A DNA stretch of 64,000 bases from Faeciplasma sp048393055 (GTDB lineage Bacteria; Bacillota; Clostridia; Oscillospirales; Ruminococcaceae), in NCBI GenBank assembly GCA_048393055.1, contig DBFJJS010000010.1, positions 62,001-126,000 of the forward strand, read 5' to 3'. The notes beneath the pieces are model-generated. The model did not search any database. It worked only from the letters and a program-made list of their open reading frames with translations, and had not been told where the DNA came from. A program made the position numbers and the translations under genes. Within the stretch, counting starts at the first letter, position 1. The number at the start of each line of letters is the position of its first letter. Positions 8,480 through 15,669 of the stretch are shown piece after piece.

Positions 8480-9703
8480 TTATTTATCTGCAATAGCGGC
8501 GATTCCGGGAAGCACCTTGCCCTCCAGGTATTCCAAAGAAGCTCCTCCGCCGGTAGAAATATGTGTCATCTTATCTGCAAAGCCGAGGTTGATAACCGCA
8601 GCAGCAGAGTCTCCGCCGCCGATAATTGTCGTAGCGTCAGCGTCGGCAAGAGCCTTTGCAACGGCAATTGTTCCCTTGGCAAGAGTAGGATTTTCAAACA
8701 CGCCCATAGGACCGTTCCATACAACGGTCTTAGCAGACTTAACGGTATCAGCAAACAGTTCTGCAGTCTTTGTTCCAATGTCAAGGCCCATATAATCAGC
8801 GGGTATTTTGTTGGAATCAACCACGCTAACCTCAATGGGAGCGTCGATAGGATCAGGGAAGTCCTTTGCAATTGTAGTATCAATAGGCAAAACAAGCTTC
8901 TTGCCGAGCTTTTCTGCCTTAGCCATCATTTCAGAGCAGTACTCTATCTTTTCGTCGTCTACAAGAGAGGTTCCGACCTCATAGCCCTTGGCCTTAAGGA
9001 ATGTATAAGCCATACCGCCGCCGATGATAAGAGTGTCACACTTTTCAAGAAGGTTCGAGATAACATTGAGCTTATCCGCAACCTTAGCTCCGCCGAGAAT
9101 TGCAACAAACGGTCTGACAGGATTCTCGACAGCATTTCCGAGGTACTCAATCTCCTTCTGCATAAGGTATCCGACAGCGGTTTCCTTAACAAACTTCGTA
9201 ACACCTGCCGTCGAAGCGTGGGCGCGGTGAGCAGAGCCGAAAGCGTCCATTACAAATACCTCATCGTCAACCAGGTCCGCAAGCTCCTTTGAGAAGCCTT
9301 CGCCGTTCTTGGTCTCGTCATTGCCTCTGAAGCGGGTGTTTTCAAGAAGAACTATTTCTCCGTCCTTCATTTCCGAAACACACTTCTTCGCGTTCTCTCC
9401 CACTACGTTGTCGTCCTTGGCAAACGTCACCTTTATGTCGGGAAGCAGCTCCGCAAGCCTCTTTGCAACAGGCGCTAATGAGAACTTGTCCTCAGGTCCG
9501 TTTTTCGGCTTACCTAGGTGAGAGCACAAAACTACCTTTCCGCCGTCTGCAACAAGCTTCTTGATTGTCGGAAGAGCCGCTACGATCCTGTTGTCGTTTG
9601 TAATAACTCCGTCCTTTAAAGGAACGTTAAAGTCGCAGCGAACAAGCACCTTTTTGCCCTTGACATTAATGTCATCAACGCTGACTTTGTTTAATCCTGC
9701 CAT
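8480..9703 (-). CDS. pgk: Phosphoglycerate kinase
   Basis: 407 residues. Transfers phosphate from 1,3-bisphosphoglycerate to ADP. Seen: the substrate-binding KKVLVRCDFNVPLKDG, LCSHLGKPK, the hinge region VAILGGAKVADKLNVI, and the nucleotide-site segments WNGPMGVFENP and TIIGGGDSAAA. Start ATG at 9703 has an AAAGGAG site. First gene of the pgk-tpiA-gpmI operon; the usual gap gene upstream is not present here. Confidence 0.97.
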   Translation of the reverse strand: MAGLNKVSVDDINVKGKKVLVRCDFNVPLKDGVITNDNRIVAALPTIKKLVADGGKVVLCSHLGKPKNGPEDKFSLAPVAKRLAELLPDIKVTFAKDDNVVGENAKKCVSEMKDGEIVLLENTRFRGNDETKNGEGFSKELADLVDDEVFVMDAFGSAHRAHASTAGVTKFVKETAVGYLMQKEIEYLGNAVENPVRPFVAILGGAKVADKLNVISNLLEKCDTLIIGGGMAYTFLKAKGYEVGTSLVDDEKIEYCSEMMAKAEKLGKKLVLPIDTTIAKDFPDPIDAPIEVSVVDSNKIPADYMGLDIGTKTAELFADTVKSAKTVVWNGPMGVFENPTLAKGTIAVAKALADADATTIIGGGDSAAAVINLGFADKMTHISTGGGASLEYLEGKVLPGIAAIADK

Positions 9704-9767
9704 AAATATATCTCCTTTGTTTTAAGATGTACATATCAGTGCCGCATATATCTACACAGCTATAAAT

Positions 9768-9796
9768 ATTATATTAAATTAATCGTTAAATATCAA
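9768..9796 (-). promoter_or_regulatory. Promoter of the pgk-tpiA-gpmI operon
   Basis: Minus strand: TTGATA, 17-base spacer, perfect TATAAT, leaving a 5' leader of roughly 60 bases before pgk. No CggR-like operator was recognised. Confidence 0.6.
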
Positions 9797-9891
9797 TAGG
9801 TCATGGAAATTTTCTTAGCAGAAAAACAAATATTATTTTGCACGACATTTACAATAAATACATTGGATTTTTTCTTATGTGTTTCATTTTA

Positions 9892-10389
9892 TTAACCCCA
9901 AACAAATCTTGTTAGCTGACCCTGCCTTGAAAGATCGGGAAAATCCCATTGCCTCAGAGCCTCATATACCGCTATTGCAACGGAATTTGAAAGATTCAGG
10001 CTTCTAAGCTCAGGTCTCATTGGTATCCTTACGCAGCTCTTCTTATTTACATATAGCAGCTCTTCGGGAAGGCCCTTATCTTCCCTGCCAAATATAAGAT
10101 AGCAGTTGTCCTCATAGCTTACATCACTGTACACACTTTGTCCCTTTGTAGTAAAGAAATAATATTTTCCTCCCGACGTGCGTTCAAAAAAATCATCCAG
10201 CCCGTCGTAATATGTGATATTAAGCTTGTCCCAGTAGTCAAGGCCCGCGCGCTTAAGATGTTTGTCAGTTACGATAAATCCGAGTGGCTTGACGAGGTGA
10301 AGTTTAGCTCCGGTAACGGCGCATGTTCTGGCTATATTTCCTGTATTTTGAGGAATCTGTGGCTCAAAAAGAACAATATTGAGGTTCAT
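9892..10389 (-). CDS. trmL: tRNA (cytidine/uridine-34 2'-O)-methyltransferase TrmL
   Basis: 165 residues. SPOUT-fold enzyme that methylates the ribose of the wobble base in tRNA-Leu. The start at 10389 (MNLNIVLFEPQIPQNTGNIAR) has an AAGGAGC site; a longer frame upstream has none and overlaps the preceding gene. Seen: motif 1 PQNTGNIARTCA, motif 2 YLIFGREDKGLPEELL, and motif 3 RIPMRPELRSLNLSNSVAIAVYEALRQ, which forms the knot that binds S-adenosylmethionine. It lies 25 bases after the pyridoxal kinase gene and is likely its co-transcript. Confidence 0.93.
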   Translation of the reverse strand: MNLNIVLFEPQIPQNTGNIARTCAVTGAKLHLVKPLGFIVTDKHLKRAGLDYWDKLNITYYDGLDDFFERTSGGKYYFFTTKGQSVYSDVSYEDNCYLIFGREDKGLPEELLYVNKKSCVRIPMRPELRSLNLSNSVAIAVYEALRQWDFPDLSRQGQLTRFVWG

Positions 10390-10414
10390 TTCTTGCTCCT
10401 TACTAACTGAAAAA

Positions 10415-11275
10415 TTATAACGCAGTGTAATCGATAAAGTTTTGCCTTTCCGCAAGCACAGGAAGGCATTTTTCAAACATTACGCCTTCTCTCGGGTTCG
10501 TTCCGTACCCGAACGTTGTCTTTATGGCATACTCGCTGAACGACGTAGCTCGGCTTATAGCAATTGGCAAGCTGTCACCAAGCATAAGGCCTCCTGTCAG
10601 CACGCTTGCAAAAAGATCGCCCGTACCAGGATAATGCTTTGGGATTTTTTCATATGTCACCCTCCAGAAAGCATTATTTTTCCCATCATATCCGACATTG
10701 CTGTTTTTTCCGTCAGCCATCGGGACGCTAGTTATAACGACAATATCGGGTCCTTTTCCCGCAAGACGCACGAGCATACTCTTTATTTCGCTTAGCGTCA
10801 GATGTGAAACCGGGTAGTCTATTCCCAGAAGGATAGATGCTTCAGTAAGGTTTGGCGTTATGACATCCGCGGCGGAAACAAGCTCCGCCATTTTGTCGCA
10901 CATCTCGGGGGTATATGTTTTATAGCGCTTTCCGTTGTCGCCCATAACCGGGTCAACTATCTTCAGCGCATTCGGATATGCGTCGAAAAAGTCCAGACAT
11001 ATCGAAACCTGTCTGCTGGAAGCCAAAAAGCCGGAATAAACACAGTCAAAGCTCACACCGCTTCTTTTGTAATGCTCCAATGCCTGAGGAATATATTCCG
11101 TCATATCCTTCATTACGACATCTCCAAAGCCATTGGTATGCGTAGACAAAACTGCCGTCGGCACCGCACAGACCTGAATTCCCATTACGGACAGCGTGGG
11201 AATAATAACGGACAGCGAGCATCTTCCGACGCCTGATATATCTTGTATAGCCGCTACGCTTTTATATTCGTTCAT
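10415..11275 (-). CDS. pdxY: Pyridoxal/pyridoxamine kinase (PdxY/PdxK type)
   Basis: 286 residues of the ribokinase superfamily. Phosphorylates B6 vitamers in the salvage pathway to pyridoxal phosphate. Seen: the N-terminal substrate pocket VAAIQDISGVGRCSLSVIIP and LSTHTNGF, the VDPVMGDNGKRY segment, VITPNLTEASILLG, and the catalytic anion hole HYPGTGDLFASVLTGG with its aspartate. Start ATG has AAGGTGA six bases upstream. It heads a two-gene unit with trmL. Whether pyridoxal or pyridoxamine is preferred cannot be told. NifS at 58 kb and other PLP enzymes would use the product. Confidence 0.88.
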   Translation of the reverse strand: MNEYKSVAAIQDISGVGRCSLSVIIPTLSVMGIQVCAVPTAVLSTHTNGFGDVVMKDMTEYIPQALEHYKRSGVSFDCVYSGFLASSRQVSICLDFFDAYPNALKIVDPVMGDNGKRYKTYTPEMCDKMAELVSAADVITPNLTEASILLGIDYPVSHLTLSEIKSMLVRLAGKGPDIVVITSVPMADGKNSNVGYDGKNNAFWRVTYEKIPKHYPGTGDLFASVLTGGLMLGDSLPIAISRATSFSEYAIKTTFGYGTNPREGVMFEKCLPVLAERQNFIDYTAL

Positions 11276-11321
11276 TTAAATCACCTTAAATATTTTTCTT
11301 GCCAAATAAATATCAGAATAA

Positions 11322-11350
11322 ATTATATCACCTTTTACCCCTCAAGACAA
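11322..11350 (-). promoter_or_regulatory. Promoter of pdxY-trmL
   Basis: Minus strand: TTGTCT, 17-base spacer, perfect TATAAT, about 45 bases before the pdxY start. Confidence 0.55.
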
Positions 11351-11422
11351 TTATTTCGTGTTTATTTTTTTAAAAACCGTGCAGAATATTACTACAATTT
11401 TTTCATAAAGGAGAGATAGAAT

Positions 11423-11602
11423 ATGAGCATGAATATTCCATCGCTGTGCAAGGGTATAACAATTGGTGTTGTTACCGGAGCCGCTGTATACGCAATTACA
11501 AATGCAACAAAGGCAGATAAAAGGCACTTTAAGTCAGACATGATAAGAGCAGTCAGGTCAGTAAGCTCTATGCTTGAGGGACTCGGCTCAATGTTCATGT
11601 AA
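11423..11602 (+). CDS. Small membrane-associated protein, 59 residues, unknown function
   Basis: ATG at 11423 preceded by AAAGGAGAGATAG and followed by 59 codons to TAA and then a strong terminator, so the whole small transcript is well formed. The translation starts MSMNIPSLCKGITIGVVTG. Residues 8-28 form one glycine/alanine-rich hydrophobic segment, then a basic stretch (KADKRHFKSDMIRAVRS) and a C-terminal amphipathic helix (VSSMLEGLGSMFM). The layout resembles YtxH-type small proteins, but I do not recognise a family. The minus-strand frame covering the same bases lacks a ribosome-binding site. Confidence 0.72.
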   Translation: MSMNIPSLCKGITIGVVTGAAVYAITNATKADKRHFKSDMIRAVRSVSSMLEGLGSMFM

Positions 11603-11605
11603 AAA

Positions 11606-11632
11606 CAGCCCGGCGGAATTACCGTCGGGCTG
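11606..11632. terminator. Terminator of the 59-residue gene, shared with the DUF624 gene
   Basis: CAGCCCGGCGG pairs with CCGTCGGGCTG (one G-T) around a five-base loop, followed by AATTTTATTT on the plus strand. The convergent minus gene stops at 11637, so both transcripts can end here. Confidence 0.8.
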
Positions 11633-11636
11633 AATT

Positions 11637-12551
11637 TTATTTAATTCTTTTACCCTTTGACCTTTTACCTGACTTTGATTTTTTTTCAACCTGCTGAGGA
11701 ACCTCAGTTTCAGGCGTATCTGTAAATATCGCCTCGCCCTTATTTGAGAGATACTCAAATTCGGGGTTAGTCTCTCCCCTTTGGTCATACCATGGCTGGA
11801 TAACATACTTTCTTATCGCGGGAAAACAATTGAACGAGTACAAAAGCCCCAAAAACGACGGAACAACTACTATCAAAAAAGCCGATAACGGGAATAAAAG
11901 AAGAACAACCGCCAAAACAGCCACTGTTACAACAAGATTGATTATGCTGAGTTTAACCTCTATTGCGGTAAGGAAAAATGAATTCTTTAATATTTTCCAT
12001 ATGCTCAGATTGGTAGACACAATAAGAAGGTATATATAAAAATGCATCATCAAAAAAATCACGGAGCACACAAGGCATACTAAAAATGGTATAAAAAATA
12101 CGGAGTTTTCTAAGCTCATGTTATAGTACATAGGAAACGCAAACGACATTGCAACTATGAACAGCATGTCTATTACGCCGATTTCAAAGCCCTGCTTAAA
12201 GTTGCTCTTAAATGCTTTCCAAAAATCGTGCCACAAAAACGTCGGACGCTCACAGGATATATTGCGGACTACTTTCGTAAATCCGCATGTAGCTGGTCCG
12301 AAAATAGATCCCAAGAGTATCAGTGCGACGTAAAACACAATATAATATGCACTTGACTCGATGTCAACAATATACTCCACAAACATTATAAGCGCAAAAG
12401 GAAGCAGCGCAACTATATACATGAAATTAAGTAGTATCAGCTTTGAAAAATGGGAAAAATATATCCCAAAAAATTTAAATACCGGCAGTTTATCATCCGG
12501 GTTTTTTGATACGCCCGGACCAACCTTATTGTAGTTGGAGAATATTCCCAT
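11637..12551 (-). CDS. DUF624/YesL-like integral membrane protein
   Basis: 304 residues with about six hydrophobic segments (for example LILLNFMYIVALLPFALIMF, YIVFYVALILLGSIFGPA, MLFIVAMSFAFPMYY and a long VVTVAVLAVVLLLFPLSAFLIVV). The GPATCGFTKVVRNISCERPTFLWHDFWKAFKSNFKQG segment, in which a helix-capping motif is followed by a cytoplasmic loop, is the DUF624/YesL pattern. It ends in a very basic tail (KKSKSGKRSKGKRIK). YesL proteins often accompany sugar uptake genes, but none is adjacent here. It follows the SpoIIM-like membrane protein by 27 bases and probably shares its transcript. Function unknown. Confidence 0.75.
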   Translation of the reverse strand: MGIFSNYNKVGPGVSKNPDDKLPVFKFFGIYFSHFSKLILLNFMYIVALLPFALIMFVEYIVDIESSAYYIVFYVALILLGSIFGPATCGFTKVVRNISCERPTFLWHDFWKAFKSNFKQGFEIGVIDMLFIVAMSFAFPMYYNMSLENSVFFIPFLVCLVCSVIFLMMHFYIYLLIVSTNLSIWKILKNSFFLTAIEVKLSIINLVVTVAVLAVVLLLFPLSAFLIVVVPSFLGLLYSFNCFPAIRKYVIQPWYDQRGETNPEFEYLSNKGEAIFTDTPETEVPQQVEKKSKSGKRSKGKRIK

Positions 12552-12578
12552 TATTTTTTACGTCCTTTCCAATTTAAT

Positions 12579-13142
12579 TTAAATAAGCCCCAGTACAGCA
12601 AAACCTCGCACCGCCAAACAGTTAAGCGCGCTTATCACAGCACAGGACAGTATATATATTAAATATTTCATAATATAATCCTTAAACTCATTTGCAATTC
12701 CAATTCGATTTTCGCTCGTCACTGACAAAGACAGATACCTTGTAGACATTTCGACAGACTCGCATGATTGGAGTATAAGCACTCCGGCAGCCATAACTGA
12801 AAACGGGAGGAAAAGTGCTATTCTTACCAGTATATTGTCACAAGAGTAAATATTTCTCACCACCGCACCAAGTCCAAGCCCCTTGAATGCAACAAGAAGT
12901 AGCTCAAAAGGCTGAGAAACAGCGCAAAATCCCATTAAAAACGCTGCAGTAACAAACGATGCCGATCCTAGAAACGATGAAAAGAATTCGTTTACCCAAC
13001 TTGAATCAGAAGTCGGAACACCGTACAGTCCAGAAATCACTTCTATGTCAACTCCAGAGCTGAATACAGCGCCAAGAGCTATTCCAACTACCAAAGAGCA
13101 AACAAGCAAAACATCAATTCTTACAGATTTAAACAGTTTCAT
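12579..13142 (-). CDS. Stage II sporulation protein M-like membrane protein
   Basis: 187 residues from the ATG at 13142, which has AGGGGTGG upstream; the frame is open further but without a ribosome-binding site. Five hydrophobic segments are visible: about residues 8-28, 60-80, 87-100, 112-130 and 155-187. The arrangement and the FELLLVAFKGLGLGAVVRN segment recall SpoIIM/DUF95 proteins, part of the engulfment complex in spore formers. The match is weak and a generic membrane protein is possible. No other sporulation gene is beside it. Confidence 0.5.
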   Translation of the reverse strand: MKLFKSVRIDVLLVCSLVVGIALGAVFSSGVDIEVISGLYGVPTSDSSWVNEFFSSFLGSASFVTAAFLMGFCAVSQPFELLLVAFKGLGLGAVVRNIYSCDNILVRIALFLPFSVMAAGVLILQSCESVEMSTRYLSLSVTSENRIGIANEFKDYIMKYLIYILSCAVISALNCLAVRGFAVLGLI

Positions 13143-13221
13143 AGCCACCACCCCTTGTCCAATAATATGTTGGCGCATCAAGATATATAACAAGAAGCGG
13201 TCATTAATATAAATCTATATT

Positions 13222-13250
13222 AGTTTAACACAACAAAATACTAATATCAA
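13222..13250 (-). promoter_or_regulatory. Promoter of the SpoIIM-like/DUF624 pair
   Basis: Minus strand: TTGATA, 17-base spacer, TAAACT, with about 75 bases of leader before the start codon. Confidence 0.45.
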
Positions 13251-13285
13251 TAGCACAGACTAAATAATTACCCATTTTATTTGGC

Positions 13286-13322
13286 ACAAAAAACTCCCAC
13301 ATCCGATAAGGGATTATGGGAG
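13286..13322 (-). terminator. Terminator of the folate transporter gene
   Basis: Minus strand: CTCCCA...ATCC loop GGAT...TGGGAG followed by six T. Placed 23 bases past the folT stop. Confidence 0.85.
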
Positions 13323-13344
13323 CATATAAGCTTAAATTGGCTTA

Positions 13345-14157
13345 TTAAACTGCATCGTCCTCTTGAACGGGCTTGTCAATACCGAGATGCTCATACAAAG
13401 CATCAATCTCATTTTGCATTTCAGCGATTTCTTCCGACTGCTCGTCTACCGTGTCGCTAAGCTCGTCATTTTTTGCGTCAAGATTCTGACCTGATATTCC
13501 AAGAGCACAGACTACGACAAGTAAAATACACATGATATATATCATTGCCTTGCCCATGTTTTCATCGCTAAACAGGCTGTTTTCATCCGTCTTTCTCGCA
13601 CCTTTGAAAACAGTATTATAGGCCTTAAGGATCAAGGGCAGGAACAAGGCCATCAGGAAAATGTCTACAGGCAACTGAGCGAGATTCTTTATTGCCCTTG
13701 CAGGAAACAACGCCATAAATCCCTGTCCCATCACGCTGGAAAGAGCAAATGTTGTCAAGAACAAATTACACACGATAACAACAGTAGTCTTTGCAGCGAC
13801 GATTCTAGGTATCATCCATTTGTCATTTTTAGCGTTATAAAGAAACAGCCCGTACAGCAGCGCTCCGGTTGCTTCTATAAGAGAAAAACGTATGTCAAAA
13901 GCTCCGGACGGCTTGATTATAAATCCCAAGACATCCGTTATCAAACCGGCGGCAAATGCGACCGTCGGACCATAAAGCATGCCGATTGACGAAAGCGCAA
14001 TAAACGCAAAAGATATCAGCATAAACTCAGAAACCCTTATTGAAATGGTAAACTTAAGCACCAAATCAAGAGCTATAAGCATTGCAGTTACACTTAGACA
14101 GCGAATGCTCTTAAGTTCCCTGGCTGAGCGAACAAATAAATTAAAAAAGCCCTTCAT
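13345..14157 (-). CDS. folT: Folate ECF transporter substrate-binding subunit (FolT-like) with coiled-coil extension
   Basis: 270 residues from the ATG at 14157, which has AGGAGGT at good spacing. Residues 17-190 form the six-helix S component: TAMLIALDLVLKFTISIRV near the N-terminus, YGPTVAFAAGLITDVLGFIIKPSG for the substrate-side loops, and a conserved RFSLIEATGALLYGLFLY. Folate specificity is supported by a tetrahydrofolate riboswitch-like leader just upstream. It would dock onto EcfA1-EcfA2-EcfT, encoded at 44-47 kb. Beyond the standard S-component length it has a seventh hydrophobic helix (about 203-222) and a coiled coil (about 224-258, heptads in NDELSDTVDEQSEEIAEMQ), which is unusual in length. 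The substrate call is inference from leader and family resemblance. Confidence 0.82.
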   Translation of the reverse strand: MKGFFNLFVRSARELKSIRCLSVTAMLIALDLVLKFTISIRVSEFMLISFAFIALSSIGMLYGPTVAFAAGLITDVLGFIIKPSGAFDIRFSLIEATGALLYGLFLYNAKNDKWMIPRIVAAKTTVVIVCNLFLTTFALSSVMGQGFMALFPARAIKNLAQLPVDIFLMALFLPLILKAYNTVFKGARKTDENSLFSDENMGKAMIYIMCILLVVVCALGISGQNLDAKNDELSDTVDEQSEEIAEMQNEIDALYEHLGIDKPVQEDDAV

Positions 14158-14235
14158 AGTATACCTCCTATTCATACAAACAAGCTTAATATGCACAAGA
14201 TAGTTATACTTTGAAAAGCTATAAAAATGCACGTT

Positions 14236-14338
14236 AAGCGGGATGCGAAAACCGAACCGCATGCACATTGTGCAGTTTCGTCCGCAAAGCAACTCCCCGT
14301 CTTTGCGGCACTATTTACGCTCGATTTTCTACTCTTTT
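14236..14338 (-). promoter_or_regulatory. Tetrahydrofolate (THF) riboswitch candidate
   Basis: Read on the minus strand the leader contains GAGUAG, then GAGCGUAAAUAGUG, a GGGGAGUUG loop, a CGAAAC junction and GCAUCCCGCUU, in the order of the THF-I consensus. Helices visible: P2 GAAAAUCG with CGGUUUUC, P3 CCGCAAAG with CUUUGCGG, and P4 UGCAC with GUGCA. P1 is only AAG with CUU. It ends about 80 bases before folT. Confidence 0.75.
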
Positions 14339-14353
14339 TGTGATATATCTTCA

Positions 14354-14384
14354 GGCAGATGCGACTGTAAAAGCCGCATCTGCC
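14354..14384 (-). terminator. Hairpin after pfkA
   Basis: Perfect 10-bp stem GGCAGATGCG / CGCATCTGCC with an 11-base loop, 20 bases past the pfkA stop. It lacks a long T-tract, so termination may be partial; folT lies downstream on the same strand. Confidence 0.55.
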
Positions 14385-14403
14385 GCAAGATCAAATAAAT
14401 AAA

Positions 14404-15366
14404 TTACAGCGCAAGGTCACTTAAAAGCTTGTGAAGATGCTCATCATAACCCTTGGTCATATTCAGAGCTTCATCTATGTCATAGTCTACAATCTTAGCA
14501 TTTTTTAGAGCGACTATTCTGTTTTTAGCTCCGCTCGCCAATAGCTCAACGGCATAACAACCCATTCTTGCAGCCGTTACCCTGTCAAAGCAGGTAGGCG
14601 CTCCTCCGCGTTGTACATATCCAAGGACAGTCGCCCTTGTGTCGATTCCGGTATGTTCTTGAATATACTTGGCAATCTCATCAGAGTGACCTACTCCCTC
14701 TGCGACGATTATCTCAAAGTGAGTCTTTCCGGTTGCCTTCTGAGAAAGCATTTTTGCACATACATCATCAAGATTGTAAGGTCTTTCAACAGTAATGACC
14801 TCAGTAGCTCCTGTCGCTGCACCAACATTTACTGCAATATGACCAGCTCTTCTGCCCATAACCTCTACAACAGAACAACGGCTATGCGACATCTCGGTAT
14901 CCTTTATCTTATCAATCATTTGAAGCGCAGTGTTAAGCGCAGTGTCATATCCTATTGTATAATCAGTGCAGGCAATGTCATTGTCGATTGTTCCGGGAAT
15001 GCCTATGCAATTTACGCCCTGCCTTGCAAGGTCGCGGGCACCGCGATAGGTTCCGTCTCCCCCTATGCATACCACGCTTTCAATTCCGGCATTATCGCAG
15101 CTTTTTTTAGCGGCAATCTGACCATCAAGAGTCATAAAGTCTGTGCTCCTTGCAGTAAAAAGCATAGTTCCTCCGCGCTGAACAATGTCAGAAACATCCC
15201 TCGGACCCATTTCAAACATATCGCCTTCAATAAGACCCTGGTAGCCTCTTCTTATACCCATAATCTTATACCCTTTTACTATACCGGCTCTTGTAACAGC
15301 ACGAATTGCAGCGTTCATTCCGGGTGCATCGCCGCCGCTTGTAAGAATTCCGATAGTCTTTGTCAT
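14404..15366 (-). CDS. pfkA: ATP-dependent 6-phosphofructokinase
   Basis: 320 residues. Phosphorylates fructose-6-phosphate, the committed step of glycolysis. Seen: ILTSGGDAPGMNAAIR, the ATP-site GGDGTYRGA (glycine, not the aspartate of PPi enzymes), the catalytic PGTIDNDIACTDYTIGYDTALN and VEVMGRRAGHIAV. The ATG at 15366 is preferred over a TTG six bases earlier because GGAGG lies nine bases before the ATG but only three before the TTG. Transcribed alone from its own promoter; pyk, a common neighbour, is not next to it. Confidence 0.95.
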   Translation of the reverse strand: MTKTIGILTSGGDAPGMNAAIRAVTRAGIVKGYKIMGIRRGYQGLIEGDMFEMGPRDVSDIVQRGGTMLFTARSTDFMTLDGQIAAKKSCDNAGIESVVCIGGDGTYRGARDLARQGVNCIGIPGTIDNDIACTDYTIGYDTALNTALQMIDKIKDTEMSHSRCSVVEVMGRRAGHIAVNVGAATGATEVITVERPYNLDDVCAKMLSQKATGKTHFEIIVAEGVGHSDEIAKYIQEHTGIDTRATVLGYVQRGGAPTCFDRVTAARMGCYAVELLASGAKNRIVALKNAKIVDYDIDEALNMTKGYDEHLHKLLSDLAL

Positions 15367-15506
15367 ATACAATTACCTCCGATAAATCATCAAATAGCAA
15401 GATAACAACTAGTAACACATTGCTACGAAACATACAAATTTACTTGGTGCAATTACACTAATTTTTGCATACACATTTATAAACATCAATTACCTTAGTC
15501 ACTTTT

Positions 15507-15535
15507 AGGATAACATCGGGAATAAACATTGTCAA
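15507..15535 (-). promoter_or_regulatory. Promoter of pfkA
   Basis: Minus strand: perfect TTGACA, 17-base spacer, TATCCT, leaving about 135 bases of AT-rich leader before pfkA in which I see no clear structure. Confidence 0.55.
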
Positions 15536-15547
15536 TATTTTAAAAAC

Positions 15548-15578
15548 AAAATACGCACCAAATTTCAGCGCGTATTTT
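15548..15578 (-). terminator. Terminator of the PASTA pseudokinase gene
   Basis: Minus strand: AAAATACGC and GCGTATTTT around a 13-base loop, followed by GTTTTTA. About 90 bases past the pseudokinase stop and just upstream of the pfkA promoter. Confidence 0.7.
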
Positions 15579-15669
15579 GATAAAAAACTGTTGATTATTA
15601 GTAAAAATCAATGATATCAATCGTTTTATGCTTTATATAATGACAACTAAATATCAATATCATCAACGT

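Noticed and set aside
8561..9292. 243-residue frame on the plus strand
   Set aside because: Antisense to pgk, no motif and no initiation signal.
11392..11598. 68-residue frame on the minus strand
   Set aside because: Overlaps the plus-strand 59-residue gene, which has the ribosome-binding site, promoter-side context and terminator; the minus frame has none.
14611..15405. 264-residue frame on the plus strand
   Set aside because: Antisense to pfkA; composition is the reverse of conserved pfkA codons.
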